Source of the DNA: Mycolicibacterium komossense
GTDB lineage: Bacteria; Actinomycetota; Actinomycetes; Mycobacteriales; Mycobacteriaceae
Direction: 5' to 3'
Assembly (NCBI RefSeq): GCF_025822605.1
Contig: NZ_JACKTY010000022.1
Coordinates: 1-53,892, forward strand
Length of the DNA: 53,892 nt
Shown here: in pieces, positions 24,335 to 33,332 of the stretch
Layout of the letters: each line of letters opens with the position of its first letter
Position numbering within the stretch: the stretch's first letter is position 1
The notes under the pieces: generated by a model
What the model was told of the DNA's origin: nothing
Seen by the model: only the letters and a program-made list of their open reading frames with translations
Database searches by the model: none
Position numbers and translations under genes: made by a program

Positions 24335-25483
24335 CTACTGAAGGAGTTCGACCACGGTGGCATTGGCTGTGCCGCCGCCCTCGCACATGGTCTGCAGCCC
24401 GTAGCGAATCCCGTTGTCGCGCATGTGATGAATCATCCTCGTCATCAGCACCGCCCCCGAGGCGCCGAGTGGATGGCCAAGTGCGATGGCTCCACCAAGC
24501 GGATTGAGGCGGTCGGCATCGGCGCCGGTTTCGGCCAACCAGGCCATCGGAACGGGTGCGAACGCCTCGTTGACCTCGAAGACACCCACCTCATCGATGC
24601 CGAGTCCGGCCTTGCGTAACACCTTCTCGGTGGCCGGGATGGGTCCGGTCAGCATCAGCACCGGATCGGCCCCGGTGACCGCGCCTGCCACATAGCGGGC
24701 CAGCGACGTCAGTCCGAGATCACGGGCGCGGTCGGCAGTCATCACCAGCAGTGCCGCCGCACCGTCGGAAATCTGTGATGAGTTGCCCGCGTGAATCATT
24801 CCGTCCTCGGCGAAGGCCGGTTTGAGTCCGCCAAGCTTCTCCGTGGTGGTACCGCGGCGGATGCCTTCGTCTGTGAGCACGGGCTGGGCGCCATCGGGGG
24901 TGACCGCGACGATCTGTGCCTCGAAGGCACCACTGTCCTGCGCATTGGCAGCGAGTTCGTGTGAGCGCGCCGAATATTCGTCGAGGCCGGCGCGGGTGAA
25001 TCCCCATTTCTGCGCGATCATCTCCGCGGAGATGCCCTGGTTGAACGAGAAACCGTCATAGCGAGCAAGCGCTTTGGGTCCGTACGGTATCCCGGTGGAG
25101 CGCGCCGCGCCGAGCGGGACCCGGCTCATCACCTCGACTCCGCCGGCGACGACGACCTCCTGCTGGCCGGACATCACCGCTTGGACCGCGAAATCCAGTG
25201 CCTGCTGCGATGATCCGCACGCCCGGTTGACAGTGGTGCCGGGAATGCTCTCGGGCCAGCCCGCGGCGAGCACCGAGTAACGCCCGATATTGCTGGACTG
25301 GTCGCCGACCTGCGACACGCACCCCCAGACGACATCGTCGACGATGCCGGGGTCGATACCGGTGCGCTGCCGCAACTCCTCGAGCACGATGCCCGACAGG
25401 TCCGCGGCATGCATGGCTGACAAACCGCCGTTCCGCTTACCGACTGCAGTCCGCACCGCCTCGACGATGACCGTTTCCCGCAT
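24335..25483 (-). CDS. Acetyl-CoA C-acyltransferase (FadA-type thiolase)
   Basis: 382 residues from the ATG at 25483 with AGGAG upstream; the frame open to 25726 crosses the crotonase gene. Classical thiolase residues are complete: Cys89 in VNRACGSSQ, VNEAFAPV, GHPLGASG and a C-terminal CEGGGTANA. It thiolytically cleaves a 3-ketoacyl-CoA. It sits between a PaaG-like crotonase and an ACAD, giving a nearly full beta-oxidation spiral in one operon. A 3-hydroxyacyl-CoA dehydrogenase is missing here; the SDRs at 41053 or 50635 could supply it. Confidence 0.93.
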   Translation of the reverse strand: MRETVIVEAVRTAVGKRNGGLSAMHAADLSGIVLEELRQRTGIDPGIVDDVVWGCVSQVGDQSSNIGRYSVLAAGWPESIPGTTVNRACGSSQQALDFAVQAVMSGQQEVVVAGGVEVMSRVPLGAARSTGIPYGPKALARYDGFSFNQGISAEMIAQKWGFTRAGLDEYSARSHELAANAQDSGAFEAQIVAVTPDGAQPVLTDEGIRRGTTTEKLGGLKPAFAEDGMIHAGNSSQISDGAAALLVMTADRARDLGLTSLARYVAGAVTGADPVLMLTGPIPATEKVLRKAGLGIDEVGVFEVNEAFAPVPMAWLAETGADADRLNPLGGAIALGHPLGASGAVLMTRMIHHMRDNGIRYGLQTMCEGGGTANATVVELLQ

Positions 25484-25502
25484 TACTGTTCTCCTGTTCT
25501 CG

Positions 25503-26300
25503 CTACGATTTACGTTGCGGTACAGCCCATTTTCCGGTGAACGAGGCTTCGCGCTTTTCGGCGAACGCCGCATACGCCTCGGCGGAGTCGACGGTGGCGA
25601 AGTTGCCCGGCTGGGCACGTGCCTCATTGGCCAGTGCCTCCGCCAACGTGCTGTTCGCGCCCGCTTTGAGCAGTGCCTTGCTATGCGCCGTCGCCACCGG
25701 TGGCCCGGCAGCCAACCGGTCGCCAAGATCCTGCACGAAGTGGTCGATCTCCTCAGCCGACTGAACCCAGGTCACCAGGCCCATTGAGTGCGCCTCGCCG
25801 GCGTCGATGGTCTCGGCAAGCATCACCAACCGGTTGGCCTGTTGCATACCGACGAGCCTGGGCAGTAGCCACGACCCACCGAGATCGACCGACAAGCCAC
25901 GCTTGGCGAAGATCTGGCTGAACGTCGAATCGGGTGTCGCGACCACGAAGTCGCACCCCAGGGCCAGATTCCAGCCGGCACCCACAGCCACGCCGGTAAC
26001 CTTGGCGATCGTCGGGATCGGCAATTCGTCGAGTGCCAATGCAACGTCGGTCAGCCTGCGCAGCTTGCGATTGGGGTGCACATCTTCGGGCACCGAGACA
26101 TCGGCCCCCGAACAGAAGGCTCCGCCGGCACCGGTGATGACCAGCACCCGCACGCTGTCATCATCGGTGATCGCCCGCAACGCATCGCGCAGCTCGACCC
26201 ATAGTTGCGGGGACAGGGCGTTCTTGCGCAGCGGCCGGTTCAGGGTCAGGGTGCGCACCCCGTCGCGATCCTGCGTCAGGAGTATCTGGCGTTCGCTCAC
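25503..26300 (-). CDS. Crotonase-fold protein, PaaG-like isomerase/hydratase
   Basis: 265 residues, GTG start overlapping the CoA-transferase stop by 4 bp. The crotonase fold is clear (NRPLRKNALS, GAGGAFCSGADVS oxyanion loop, GAGWNLALGCDF). The two catalytic Glu positions of enoyl-CoA hydratase are Asn111 and Phe131. Asp139 in GLSVDLGGSWLLPRLVG matches the single Asp of PaaG-type double-bond or epoxide isomerases. Isomerisation of an enoyl-CoA therefore seems likelier than hydration. Fold certain, reaction inferred. Confidence 0.85.
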   Translation of the reverse strand: MSERQILLTQDRDGVRTLTLNRPLRKNALSPQLWVELRDALRAITDDDSVRVLVITGAGGAFCSGADVSVPEDVHPNRKLRRLTDVALALDELPIPTIAKVTGVAVGAGWNLALGCDFVVATPDSTFSQIFAKRGLSVDLGGSWLLPRLVGMQQANRLVMLAETIDAGEAHSMGLVTWVQSAEEIDHFVQDLGDRLAAGPPVATAHSKALLKAGANSTLAEALANEARAQPGNFATVDSAEAYAAFAEKREASFTGKWAVPQRKS

Positions 26301-27523
26301 CGGTACAGCGGTCCGACCGCACCGTGCGCATGCAGGGCGGCGATGGCCGCGCGACCGTAACCCAGTTCGGCAAGGACGGCGTCGGTGTGTTCACCCAGTC
26401 CCGGCACCGCGCCCATCGCCGGCTCGTACCCGGAGATCACCGGTGGCGGCAGCAGCGCCGAGATCTCTCCCTTCGGCGTGTCGACCTGGCGCCAGCGGTC
26501 GCGCGCGGCCAGCTGCGGATGGGCGACCACTTCGCTGGGTAGGTTATAGCGCGAGTTCCCGATCCCCGCCTCATCGGCCGTCTTCTGGATGTAGGCGAGA
26601 TCGTGCTGGGCACACCATGATCCGATCGCGTCATTGAGCACGTCCCGGTTGGCAACCCGGTCGGCGTTGGTGGCGAACCGCGGGTCCTGCGCCAGATCGG
26701 GCCGCCCGATGATGTCATTGGCCAGGCGCTGCCACTCGCGGTCGTTGGTCGTTCCGAGTACTACGGTCTGCCCATCCCCGGTCGGGTAGGCACTGTAGGG
26801 CGCGACCGCAGGCGAGCTCATCCCCAATGGCTGCTGGTCGACACCGGAGTGCTGCGCGTAGGTCAGCTGGTAGCCCATGATGTCGGTCATCGTGTCGAAC
26901 AGGCTGACCGCCACCGCCGGAGCGGCAGTCGCGCCGGCGCGGGCCCCCTTGTGCGGACGGGCGATCAACAAGGCCATGATCGACAGCGCCGCATACAGAC
27001 CGGTGGTGATATCGGCGACGGGCGGACCGGCTTTGGCAGGCATGCCGGGAAACCCGGTCACCGCGCACGCCCCGGATTCGGCCTGGATCAGCAGGTCGTA
27101 CGCCCGTTTGTGGGAAATCGGGCCACCGGGTCCGTAACCGTCGATCTCGACCGGGATGACGTCGGGATGGCGCACTGCGAGGTCGGCAGGTCCGATGCCC
27201 AGCCGTGCGGCGGCACCCGGTGCGAGATTGGACACCAGAACATCGGCCCTCTCCAGCAGGCGATGCAGAATCTCCACTCCCTCGGGCGATTTCAGGTCGA
27301 GGGTGACCGATTCCTTGCCACGATTGGCCCAGACGAAGTGCGCCGCAAGGCCACCCGGTCCGTTGACGACGTCGTCGTAATCACGCGCGAAATCGCCGCC
27401 CTTGGGGTTCTCGACCTTGATGACCCGGGCGCCGAAATCAGCGAGGACGCGGGTGCACATCGGCGCCGACACCGCCTGTTCCATCGCGACGATCGTGATA
27501 CCGGCCAGCGGCGCAGAATTCAC
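26297..27523 (-). CDS. Class III (CaiB/BaiF family) CoA-transferase
   Basis: 408 residues from a GTG at 27523, with AGGAG nine bases upstream; the frame open to 27772 lies inside the ACAD gene. Motifs are ARVIKVENPKGGDFARDY, NRGKESVTLDLK, and catalytic Asp171 in PPVADITTG. It starts 2 bases after the ACAD stop and overlaps the crotonase gene. Second of three paralogues; it could recycle CoA between pathway acids and is not close to the one at 2509. Confidence 0.9.
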   Translation of the reverse strand: MNSAPLAGITIVAMEQAVSAPMCTRVLADFGARVIKVENPKGGDFARDYDDVVNGPGGLAAHFVWANRGKESVTLDLKSPEGVEILHRLLERADVLVSNLAPGAAARLGIGPADLAVRHPDVIPVEIDGYGPGGPISHKRAYDLLIQAESGACAVTGFPGMPAKAGPPVADITTGLYAALSIMALLIARPHKGARAGATAAPAVAVSLFDTMTDIMGYQLTYAQHSGVDQQPLGMSSPAVAPYSAYPTGDGQTVVLGTTNDREWQRLANDIIGRPDLAQDPRFATNADRVANRDVLNDAIGSWCAQHDLAYIQKTADEAGIGNSRYNLPSEVVAHPQLAARDRWRQVDTPKGEISALLPPPVISGYEPAMGAVPGLGEHTDAVLAELGYGRAAIAALHAHGAVGPLYR

Positions 27524-27525
27524 CG

Positions 27526-28716
27526 TCAGTAGCTCCTGGGCAGGCCGAGCACATGCGAGCCGAGGAAGTTCAGAATCATCTCCTGGCTCACCGGTGCGAT
27601 CTTCATCAGGCGGGACTCCCGGAAGTAGCGTGAGATGTTGTACTCCTCCGAGTAGCCCATGCCGCCATGGGTCTGCAGAGCTCGGTCCGCCGCGGCGAAT
27701 CCTGCGTCGGCGCAGAGGTATTTGGCCATATTCGCTTCCCTCCCGCACGGCTTGCCGTTGTCGTAGAGCCAAGTGGCTTTGCGCAGGATCAACTCGGCGG
27801 CGTCGAGGCGAGCCAGGGAGTCTGCCAGCGGGAACTGAATGCCCTGGTTCATCCCGATCGGCCGGTCGAAAACTACCCGTTCGTTGGCGTACTTTACCGC
27901 CCGGTCGAGTGCGACGCGGCCGATTCCGAGTGCCTCGGCCGCGATCAGCATCCGCTCTGGATTGAGTCCATGCAGGATGTACTGGAAGCCCTTGCCCTCA
28001 TCACCGATTCGATCCTCGACCGGTATCCGCAGGTCGTCGATGAACAGCTCATTGGAGGAGACAGCGTTGCGGCCCATCTTCTTGATCGGGCGGATCTCAA
28101 CGTGGTCGCGGTCGAGGTCGGTCAGGAACAGCGTCAGACCGTCGGTCTTCTTGGTGACTTCGTCATACGGCGTGGTGCGGGTCAGCAGCAGGATCTTCTC
28201 GGATTCCAGCGCCTTGGAGATCCAGACTTTCCTGCCGTTCACCACATAGTGGTCACCTTTATGGTCATGACTGCGCTTGGCGAAGGTGGTGATCCGCGAA
28301 GTATCAAGGCCGGCACCGGGTTCGGTGACGCCGAAGCAGACATGCAGGTCGCCGTTGACGATGCGCGGCAGGGTCGCCTTCTTCATCTCCTCGGACCCGT
28401 ACACCACCACCGGCTGCATCCCGAAGATGGACAGGTGGATCGCGCTGGCGGCATTCATCGCCCCACCGGAGCGCGCCACCTCCTCGGACAGGATCGTGGC
28501 CTCGGTGATGCCCAGCCCGTGGCCACCGTACTGCTCGGGAATGGTCATGCCGAGCCACCCGCCCTTGGCTATGGCGTCGTAGAACTCCTGCGGGAACTCG
28601 TGGTTGAGGTCCTTTTCCATCCAGTAGTGGTCATCGAACTTCGACGCCAGTTCGGCCACCCCTTTGCGGATCAGTTGCTGATCCTCGGTGAGCTCGAAAC
28701 TCATTCCGCTAGACAT
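27526..28716 (-). CDS. Acyl-CoA dehydrogenase
   Basis: 396 residues, ATG at 28716 after an AAAGGGA site. FAD segment FGVTEPGAGLDTSRITT and GRKVWISKALESEK are clear. The C-terminal region HGGMGYSEEYNISRYFRES is followed by IAPVSQEMILNFLG instead of the usual IYxGTxE, a divergent active-site loop. NPERMLIAAEALG has a Glu at the long-chain-type catalytic position. It lies 24 bases after the amidohydrolase gene and heads the CoA-transferase/crotonase/thiolase/ACAD chain. Substrate unknown. Confidence 0.88.
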   Translation of the reverse strand: MSSGMSFELTEDQQLIRKGVAELASKFDDHYWMEKDLNHEFPQEFYDAIAKGGWLGMTIPEQYGGHGLGITEATILSEEVARSGGAMNAASAIHLSIFGMQPVVVYGSEEMKKATLPRIVNGDLHVCFGVTEPGAGLDTSRITTFAKRSHDHKGDHYVVNGRKVWISKALESEKILLLTRTTPYDEVTKKTDGLTLFLTDLDRDHVEIRPIKKMGRNAVSSNELFIDDLRIPVEDRIGDEGKGFQYILHGLNPERMLIAAEALGIGRVALDRAVKYANERVVFDRPIGMNQGIQFPLADSLARLDAAELILRKATWLYDNGKPCGREANMAKYLCADAGFAAADRALQTHGGMGYSEEYNISRYFRESRLMKIAPVSQEMILNFLGSHVLGLPRSY

Positions 28717-28740
28717 ACATTCCCTTTCACGCGGTGCGAA

Positions 28741-30033
28741 TCACTTCGCGCCCGAGATCTCCTTGGCACTGGCCTGGAAGTCGGCGAAGCTGACCTTCTC
28801 GCCGGTGCGGTCGTGGCTCAGGGCTTGGATGGAGACGTCGTGCCCCGCGGCGGCCCGGCGCAGCGCGCCGACGGTGGCCTGCTCCTTCGGGATATGAATG
28901 AACGGCTCGAAGTGGTAGAGCTTCATCGCGTTCTCGTGGGTCATCTTGTTGATCTCGTCATCGGCGACGTCGTAGGACTTGAACACCGTATCGAGCTCTT
29001 CGGGCGCGCCGGGCCACATCGAATCACTGTGCGGATAGTCCATTTCCCAGCAGATGTTGTCCACCCCGATCTCGTGACGCAGCTTCACCCCGACCGGATC
29101 GGAGATGAAACACGTCATGAAATGCTCGCGGAACACCTCGCTGGGAAGTTTCCCGCCGAAGTCCTGATGGGTCCAGGTCGAATGCATGTCGTACGTCCGG
29201 TCCACGCGCTCCAGAAAGTAGGGAATCCAGCCCGTCCCGCCCTCACTCAAGGCAATCTTGAGGGTGGGGTACTTCTTGATCGGCGCCGACCACAGCAGAT
29301 CCGCCGCGGCCTGAACGATGTTCATCGGCTGCAACGTGATCATCACATCCATCGGCGAATCCGGTGCCGGGATGCTCAGCCGTCCTGAGGACCCGATGTG
29401 CACGTTCATCACCGTCTCGGTTTCCACCAGGGCTTCCCACAACGGCGTCCAGTAATCGTCATGAAAGCTGGGATAGCCCAGCGCGGCCGGATTCTCGGTG
29501 AACGTCAACGAATGCACCCCCTTGGCCGACACCCGCCGGACCTCGGCCGCACACAGGTCGGCATCCCAGATCACCGGGACCGCCATCGGGATGAAACGGC
29601 CCGGATGCGCCCCACACCACTCGTCGATATGCCAATCGTTGTAAGCCTGCACCAACGCCAGCGAGAAATCGGCGTCCTCGGTGGCGAACAGCCGCGCCGC
29701 GAAACCAGGAAACGACGGAAAATTCATCGTCGCCAGGACTCCGCCGGCATTCATATCCTTGACCCGCTCCGCAGCGTCGTAACAACCCTTGCGGATCTCA
29801 TCCAAGCCCTGAGGTTCTAGGCCGTACTCCTCTTTCGGCCGGCCCGCCACGGCGTTGAGTGCGACGTTGGGGATGACCGTGTCCCGGAACTGCCAAGTGT
29901 CCGAACCATCCACGTTGTGGACCAGCCGCGGCGCCTCGTCGGCGTACTTCGCCGGCAGATGATTGGCGAACATATCCGGCGGTTCGATGATGTGATCATC
30001 GACGCTGATCAAAATCATGTCGTCTTTGTTCAT
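28741..30033 (-). CDS. Amidohydrolase-2 family protein
   Basis: 430 residues; AGGAAGG precedes the ATG. Strand 1 reads SVDDHIIEPPDMF, a frequent form in this family. Central NVHIGSSGRLS, LSEGGTGWIPYFLERVD and the C-terminal WEMDYPHSDSMWPG with the Asp/His pair are typical. Members act as decarboxylases or hydrolases on carboxylated ring fragments. It is the first gene of the leftward beta-oxidation series and diverges from the Rieske oxygenase operon. Third amidohydrolase-2 protein of the window; clearly separate from the pair at 9574-11867. Confidence 0.87.
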   Translation of the reverse strand: MNKDDMILISVDDHIIEPPDMFANHLPAKYADEAPRLVHNVDGSDTWQFRDTVIPNVALNAVAGRPKEEYGLEPQGLDEIRKGCYDAAERVKDMNAGGVLATMNFPSFPGFAARLFATEDADFSLALVQAYNDWHIDEWCGAHPGRFIPMAVPVIWDADLCAAEVRRVSAKGVHSLTFTENPAALGYPSFHDDYWTPLWEALVETETVMNVHIGSSGRLSIPAPDSPMDVMITLQPMNIVQAAADLLWSAPIKKYPTLKIALSEGGTGWIPYFLERVDRTYDMHSTWTHQDFGGKLPSEVFREHFMTCFISDPVGVKLRHEIGVDNICWEMDYPHSDSMWPGAPEELDTVFKSYDVADDEINKMTHENAMKLYHFEPFIHIPKEQATVGALRRAAAGHDVSIQALSHDRTGEKVSFADFQASAKEISGAK

Positions 30034-30425
30034 TGCCGTGCCTTCCTATCGCGCTTCCGGCGTGCTGGTCGCTGGTCCGCTGGCGTCGGGGTATGACCGG
30101 GACTCGCGCACCCGGCGCCAAGACCAACCCACCAGGCCACCTACCGGATACGTTCTCCCATCTAGAAAACTAGCTTCTCGCAAGGAGAGAATCAACGTCC
30201 GGAGAGTCCCCCTATGCGCCACATCCACCGAAAGCCGCCGATGAGGCGCCAATCGGCGCTCCGGCACGAGCTCACTTTCTTCAGCTGAGACGTTGACCAA
30301 ACGGCCACTTCATGAAAATCTGTTATCCGGATATGAGAATATGATTCTCAACAGTGAGAGGCCCCCGGTCAGATGCCCAGCTCGCCGGCGGCGCCTCTCC
30401 CCCGTTCAGGACGAAAGGTAGACCG
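30034..30425. other. Divergent promoter region, amidohydrolase and Rieske operons
   Basis: 392 bases without a gene I can support; a small minus frame at 30046-30300 has no family features. It carries a perfect operator copy at 30335-30349 close to the Rieske gene. A degraded copy, GAAAACTAGCTTCTC (three mismatches), lies at 30165-30179 toward the amidohydrolase. Confidence 0.6.
30335..30349. promoter_or_regulatory. Operator, perfect copy
   Basis: GAGAATATGATTCTC, 12 of 12 arm positions, with centre TATGAT resembling a -10 box. It ends 76 bases before the Rieske oxygenase ATG. Confidence 0.82.
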
Positions 30426-31781
30426 ATGGCATTTTTTCCCAAACCCGCTGAGGGCAGCTGGACCGAGCATTGGCCCGAACTCGGCACCGCCCCGGTCAAC
30501 TACAACGACTCGATCGACCCCGAGCACTACAAGCTGGAGCAGCAGGCCATCTTCAAGAAGACCTGGCTGAAAGTCGGTCGCGTGGAGCAGCTGCCCAAGA
30601 AGGGCAGTTACTTCACCCGCGAGATGCCATCGGTCGGGGCCGGTACGTCGGTGATCATCGTCAAGGACAAAGAAGAAAAAGTCCGCGCCTTCTACAACCT
30701 GTGCCGGCACCGCGGGAACAAGCTGGTGTGGAACGACTATCCCGGCGAAGAGGTCTCGGGCAGCTGCCGCCAGTTCGTCTGCAAGTACCACGCCTGGCGC
30801 TACGGGCTCGACGGCGACCTTACCTTCGTGCAGCAGGAGGGTGAGTTCTTCGACCTCGACAAGTCGCAGTACGGCCTGGTTCCGGTGCGCTGCGAGGTCT
30901 GGGAAGGCTTCATCTTCATCAACTTCGACAACAGCGCCGAGTCACTTGAGGACTACCTGGGGGATTTCGGTAAGGGCCTGCAGGGTTACCCGTTCCACGA
31001 GATGACCGAGCACTACAGCTACCGCTCGGAGATCAACGCCAACTGGAAGCTGTTCATCGACGCTTTCACCGAGTTCTACCACGCACCGATCCTGCACATG
31101 AAGCAGGCGGAGAAGGAGGAGGCCGAGAAGCTGGCCTCGTTCGGCTTCGAGGCGCTCGCCTACGACATCAAGGATCAGCATTCTATGGTGTCGTCGTGGG
31201 GCGGGATGTCACCACCGAAGGACCTCAACATGGTCAAACCCATCGAGCGCATTCTGCACAGCGGTCTGTTCGGTCCGTGGGATCGGCCGGACATCAAGGG
31301 CATCCTGCCCGACGAGCTGCCGCCGGCCATCAACCCAGGCCGCCACAAGACCTGGGGCACAGACTCGTTCGAGTTCTTCCCGAACTTCACCCTGTTGTTC
31401 TGGGCACCGGGCTGGTACCTGACCTACAACTACTGGCCGACCGCCGTCGACAAGCACATCTTCGAGGCCGACCTGTACTTCGTTCCGCCGAAGAACCTGC
31501 GCGAACGGCTCTCCCAAGAACTCGCCGCCGTGACGTTCAAGGAGTACGCCTTCCAGGACGCGAACACCCTGGAGGCCACCCAGACACAGATCGGCACCCG
31601 GGTGGTCACCGACTTCCCACTGTGCGATCAAGAGATCCTGCTGCGCCACCTGCACATGACCGCCCACGAGTACGTGGATCGGTACCAGGAAAGCAAGAAC
31701 GCCAATGGATCTGCCGCACATGGCACGCCTGTCGCGGGCGCCGAAACCAAAGATATCGAGAAGGATGCAGTGAATGTCTAG
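30426..31781 (+). CDS. Rieske non-heme iron oxygenase, large subunit
   Basis: 451 residues. The Rieske cluster ligands are CRHRG (Cys93/His95) and CKYHAW (Cys119/His122). The mononuclear iron site is in DAFTEFYHAPILH, with His219, His224 and the bridging Asp212. The length is typical of ring-hydroxylating oxygenase alpha subunits, larger than KshA. It hydroxylates hydrophobic rings or side chains using electrons from a ferredoxin. A 109-residue protein overlaps its end in place of a beta subunit. Candidate donors in the window are the 2Fe-2S protein at 46165 and the Rieske ferredoxin at 11869. ATG chosen at 30426 by alignment of the family N-terminus. Confidence 0.92.
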   Translation: MAFFPKPAEGSWTEHWPELGTAPVNYNDSIDPEHYKLEQQAIFKKTWLKVGRVEQLPKKGSYFTREMPSVGAGTSVIIVKDKEEKVRAFYNLCRHRGNKLVWNDYPGEEVSGSCRQFVCKYHAWRYGLDGDLTFVQQEGEFFDLDKSQYGLVPVRCEVWEGFIFINFDNSAESLEDYLGDFGKGLQGYPFHEMTEHYSYRSEINANWKLFIDAFTEFYHAPILHMKQAEKEEAEKLASFGFEALAYDIKDQHSMVSSWGGMSPPKDLNMVKPIERILHSGLFGPWDRPDIKGILPDELPPAINPGRHKTWGTDSFEFFPNFTLLFWAPGWYLTYNYWPTAVDKHIFEADLYFVPPKNLRERLSQELAAVTFKEYAFQDANTLEATQTQIGTRVVTDFPLCDQEILLRHLHMTAHEYVDRYQESKNANGSAAHGTPVAGAETKDIEKDAVNV

Positions 31782-32103
31782 GTTGCCGCAAGAATTCGCC
31801 GATCTGGAGCGGTTCGCCGACTGGTGCCTGCCCACCGAGGAAGAGCGCTACTCCAAACGCCTCAACTCCACCATGGCCGAGATGCAGGAACTGTACGACG
31901 CCGGCATGGCACGACTCGAGGACATCATGGTCTACGTCGATGCGCGCTTCCCACTCAAAGGGATGCCGGAGGATGCCAAAGCGCTTGTCCATCTGGGACA
32001 GTCGATTGTCATGGTGTCGTTCCCGGTAGAGGTGTGGAAGCAGCCCCGCGTGCTCGACAGCGGCGCCGCGTATATCCAACTCATCAAGGAGCCGGTGGTC
32101 TGA
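31774..32103 (+). CDS. Small protein coupled to the Rieske oxygenase
   Basis: 109 residues, overlapping the oxygenase stop by 8 bp. It opens MSRLPQEFADLERFADWCLPTEEERYSKRL-like, is helical and charged, with a later strand VMVSFPVEVW. It is not a known ring-hydroxylase beta subunit (those are about 160-190 residues with an NTF2-like fold). No metal or cofactor motif. I infer an accessory or assembly role from the coupling only. Confidence 0.7.
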   Translation: MSRLPQEFADLERFADWCLPTEEERYSKRLNSTMAEMQELYDAGMARLEDIMVYVDARFPLKGMPEDAKALVHLGQSIVMVSFPVEVWKQPRVLDSGAAYIQLIKEPVV

Positions 32104-32105
32104 CC

Positions 32106-33332
32106 GTGCTGACCCTCAAAGCGGCGGGTCTGCTGGATATCGACAGCGGCGAAATCGTCCGTCCCGGCATCCTCACAATCGACGGCGACCGGATCGTCGC
32201 CGTTGGTGGCGACGCACCCGAAGGCGCGGAAGTCATCGATCTCGGCGAGCAGATCCTGCTGCCCGGGCTGATGGACATGGAAGTCAACCTGCTGATGGGT
32301 GGGCGGGGCGAGAATCCCGGCCTGTCCCAGGTGCAGGACGATCCGCCGACCCGGGTGCTGCGTGCGGTGGGCAATGCCCGCCGCACGCTGCGGGCGGGGT
32401 TCACGACCGTCCGAAACCTCGGTTTGTTCGTCAAGACGGGCGGCTATCTGCTCGACGTCGCTCTGGGCAAGGCGATCGATGCGGGCTGGATCGACGGACC
32501 GCGCATCGTGCCTGCCGGGCATGCGATCACCCCGACCGGTGGACACCTGGACCCGACGATGTTCGCCGGCTTCATGCCCGGCGCGTTGGAGCTCACGGTG
32601 GAGGAGGGCATCGCCAACGGCGTCGACGAGATCCGCAAGGCGGTGCGCTACCAGATCAAGCATGGCGCCCAGCTGATCAAGGTCTGCGTTTCCGGTGGCG
32701 TCATGTCGCTCACCGGAGAGGCTGGTGCCCAACACTATTCGGACGAGGAGCTGCGAGCGATCGTCGACGAGGCACACCGCCGTGGCATGCGGGTGGCCGC
32801 CCACACCCACGGCGCCGAAGCGGTCAAACACGCCGTGATGTGCGGTATCGACTGCATCGAGCACGGCTTCCTGATGGACGACGAAGCCATCCAGATGCTG
32901 GTGGACAACGACCGGTTCTTGGTCACCACCCGCCGACTGGCTCAGGCAATGGACGTCTCGAGAGCACCGAAAGCTCTGCAGGACAAGGCAGCCGAGATGT
33001 TCCCCAAGGCCGAGACGTCGATCCGGGCGGCCTACGAGGCCGGGGTGAAGATCGCCGTCGGCACCGATGCGCCGGCGATCCCCCACGGCAAGAACGCCGA
33101 CGAACTCGTCACCCTGGTCGAATGGGGCATGCCGCCGCTGGCGGTACTGCGGGCGGCGACCATCGTGGCCGCCGATCTGATCAACGTCACCGACCGCGGT
33201 CGACTCGCCGTCGGCCAGCTCGCGGATGTCATCGCGGTGCCGGGCGACCCACTGGTGGACATTACCGTTACGCAGAACGTAGGTTTTGTAATGAAAGGAG
33301 GCAAGGTCTTCCGAAATGACAGCACCAAGTAA
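32106..33332 (+). CDS. Amidohydrolase (imidazolonepropionase/prolidase-like) lacking the HxH metal motif
   Basis: 408 residues from a GTG two bases after the previous stop. The urease-type amidohydrolase fold is plain: N-terminal beta sandwich, then LLPGLMDMEVNLLMGG where the family has D-x-H-x-H. Here Glu59 and Asn61 replace the two metal His. The other ligands remain: Lys192 (LIKVCVSGG), His233/235 (AAHTHG), His253 (CIEHGF) and Asp321 (VGTDAP). It may bind a single metal or have changed chemistry. It lies in the Rieske operon and overlaps the SnoaL-like gene by 17 bp. Confidence 0.85.
   Translation: MLTLKAAGLLDIDSGEIVRPGILTIDGDRIVAVGGDAPEGAEVIDLGEQILLPGLMDMEVNLLMGGRGENPGLSQVQDDPPTRVLRAVGNARRTLRAGFTTVRNLGLFVKTGGYLLDVALGKAIDAGWIDGPRIVPAGHAITPTGGHLDPTMFAGFMPGALELTVEEGIANGVDEIRKAVRYQIKHGAQLIKVCVSGGVMSLTGEAGAQHYSDEELRAIVDEAHRRGMRVAAHTHGAEAVKHAVMCGIDCIEHGFLMDDEAIQMLVDNDRFLVTTRRLAQAMDVSRAPKALQDKAAEMFPKAETSIRAAYEAGVKIAVGTDAPAIPHGKNADELVTLVEWGMPPLAVLRAATIVAADLINVTDRGRLAVGQLADVIAVPGDPLVDITVTQNVGFVMKGGKVFRNDSTK

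Noticed and set aside
27667..29388. 573-codon open frame on the plus strand
   Set aside because: It runs antisense through the ACAD and amidohydrolase genes. Its composition (Gly/Asp/His/Arg runs) is that of a high-GC shadow frame and it shows no family motif.
30046..30300. 84-codon minus frame in the amidohydrolase/Rieske gap
   Set aside because: No ribosome site, no family features and Arg/Ser-rich. It also sits where a promoter for the amidohydrolase is expected.
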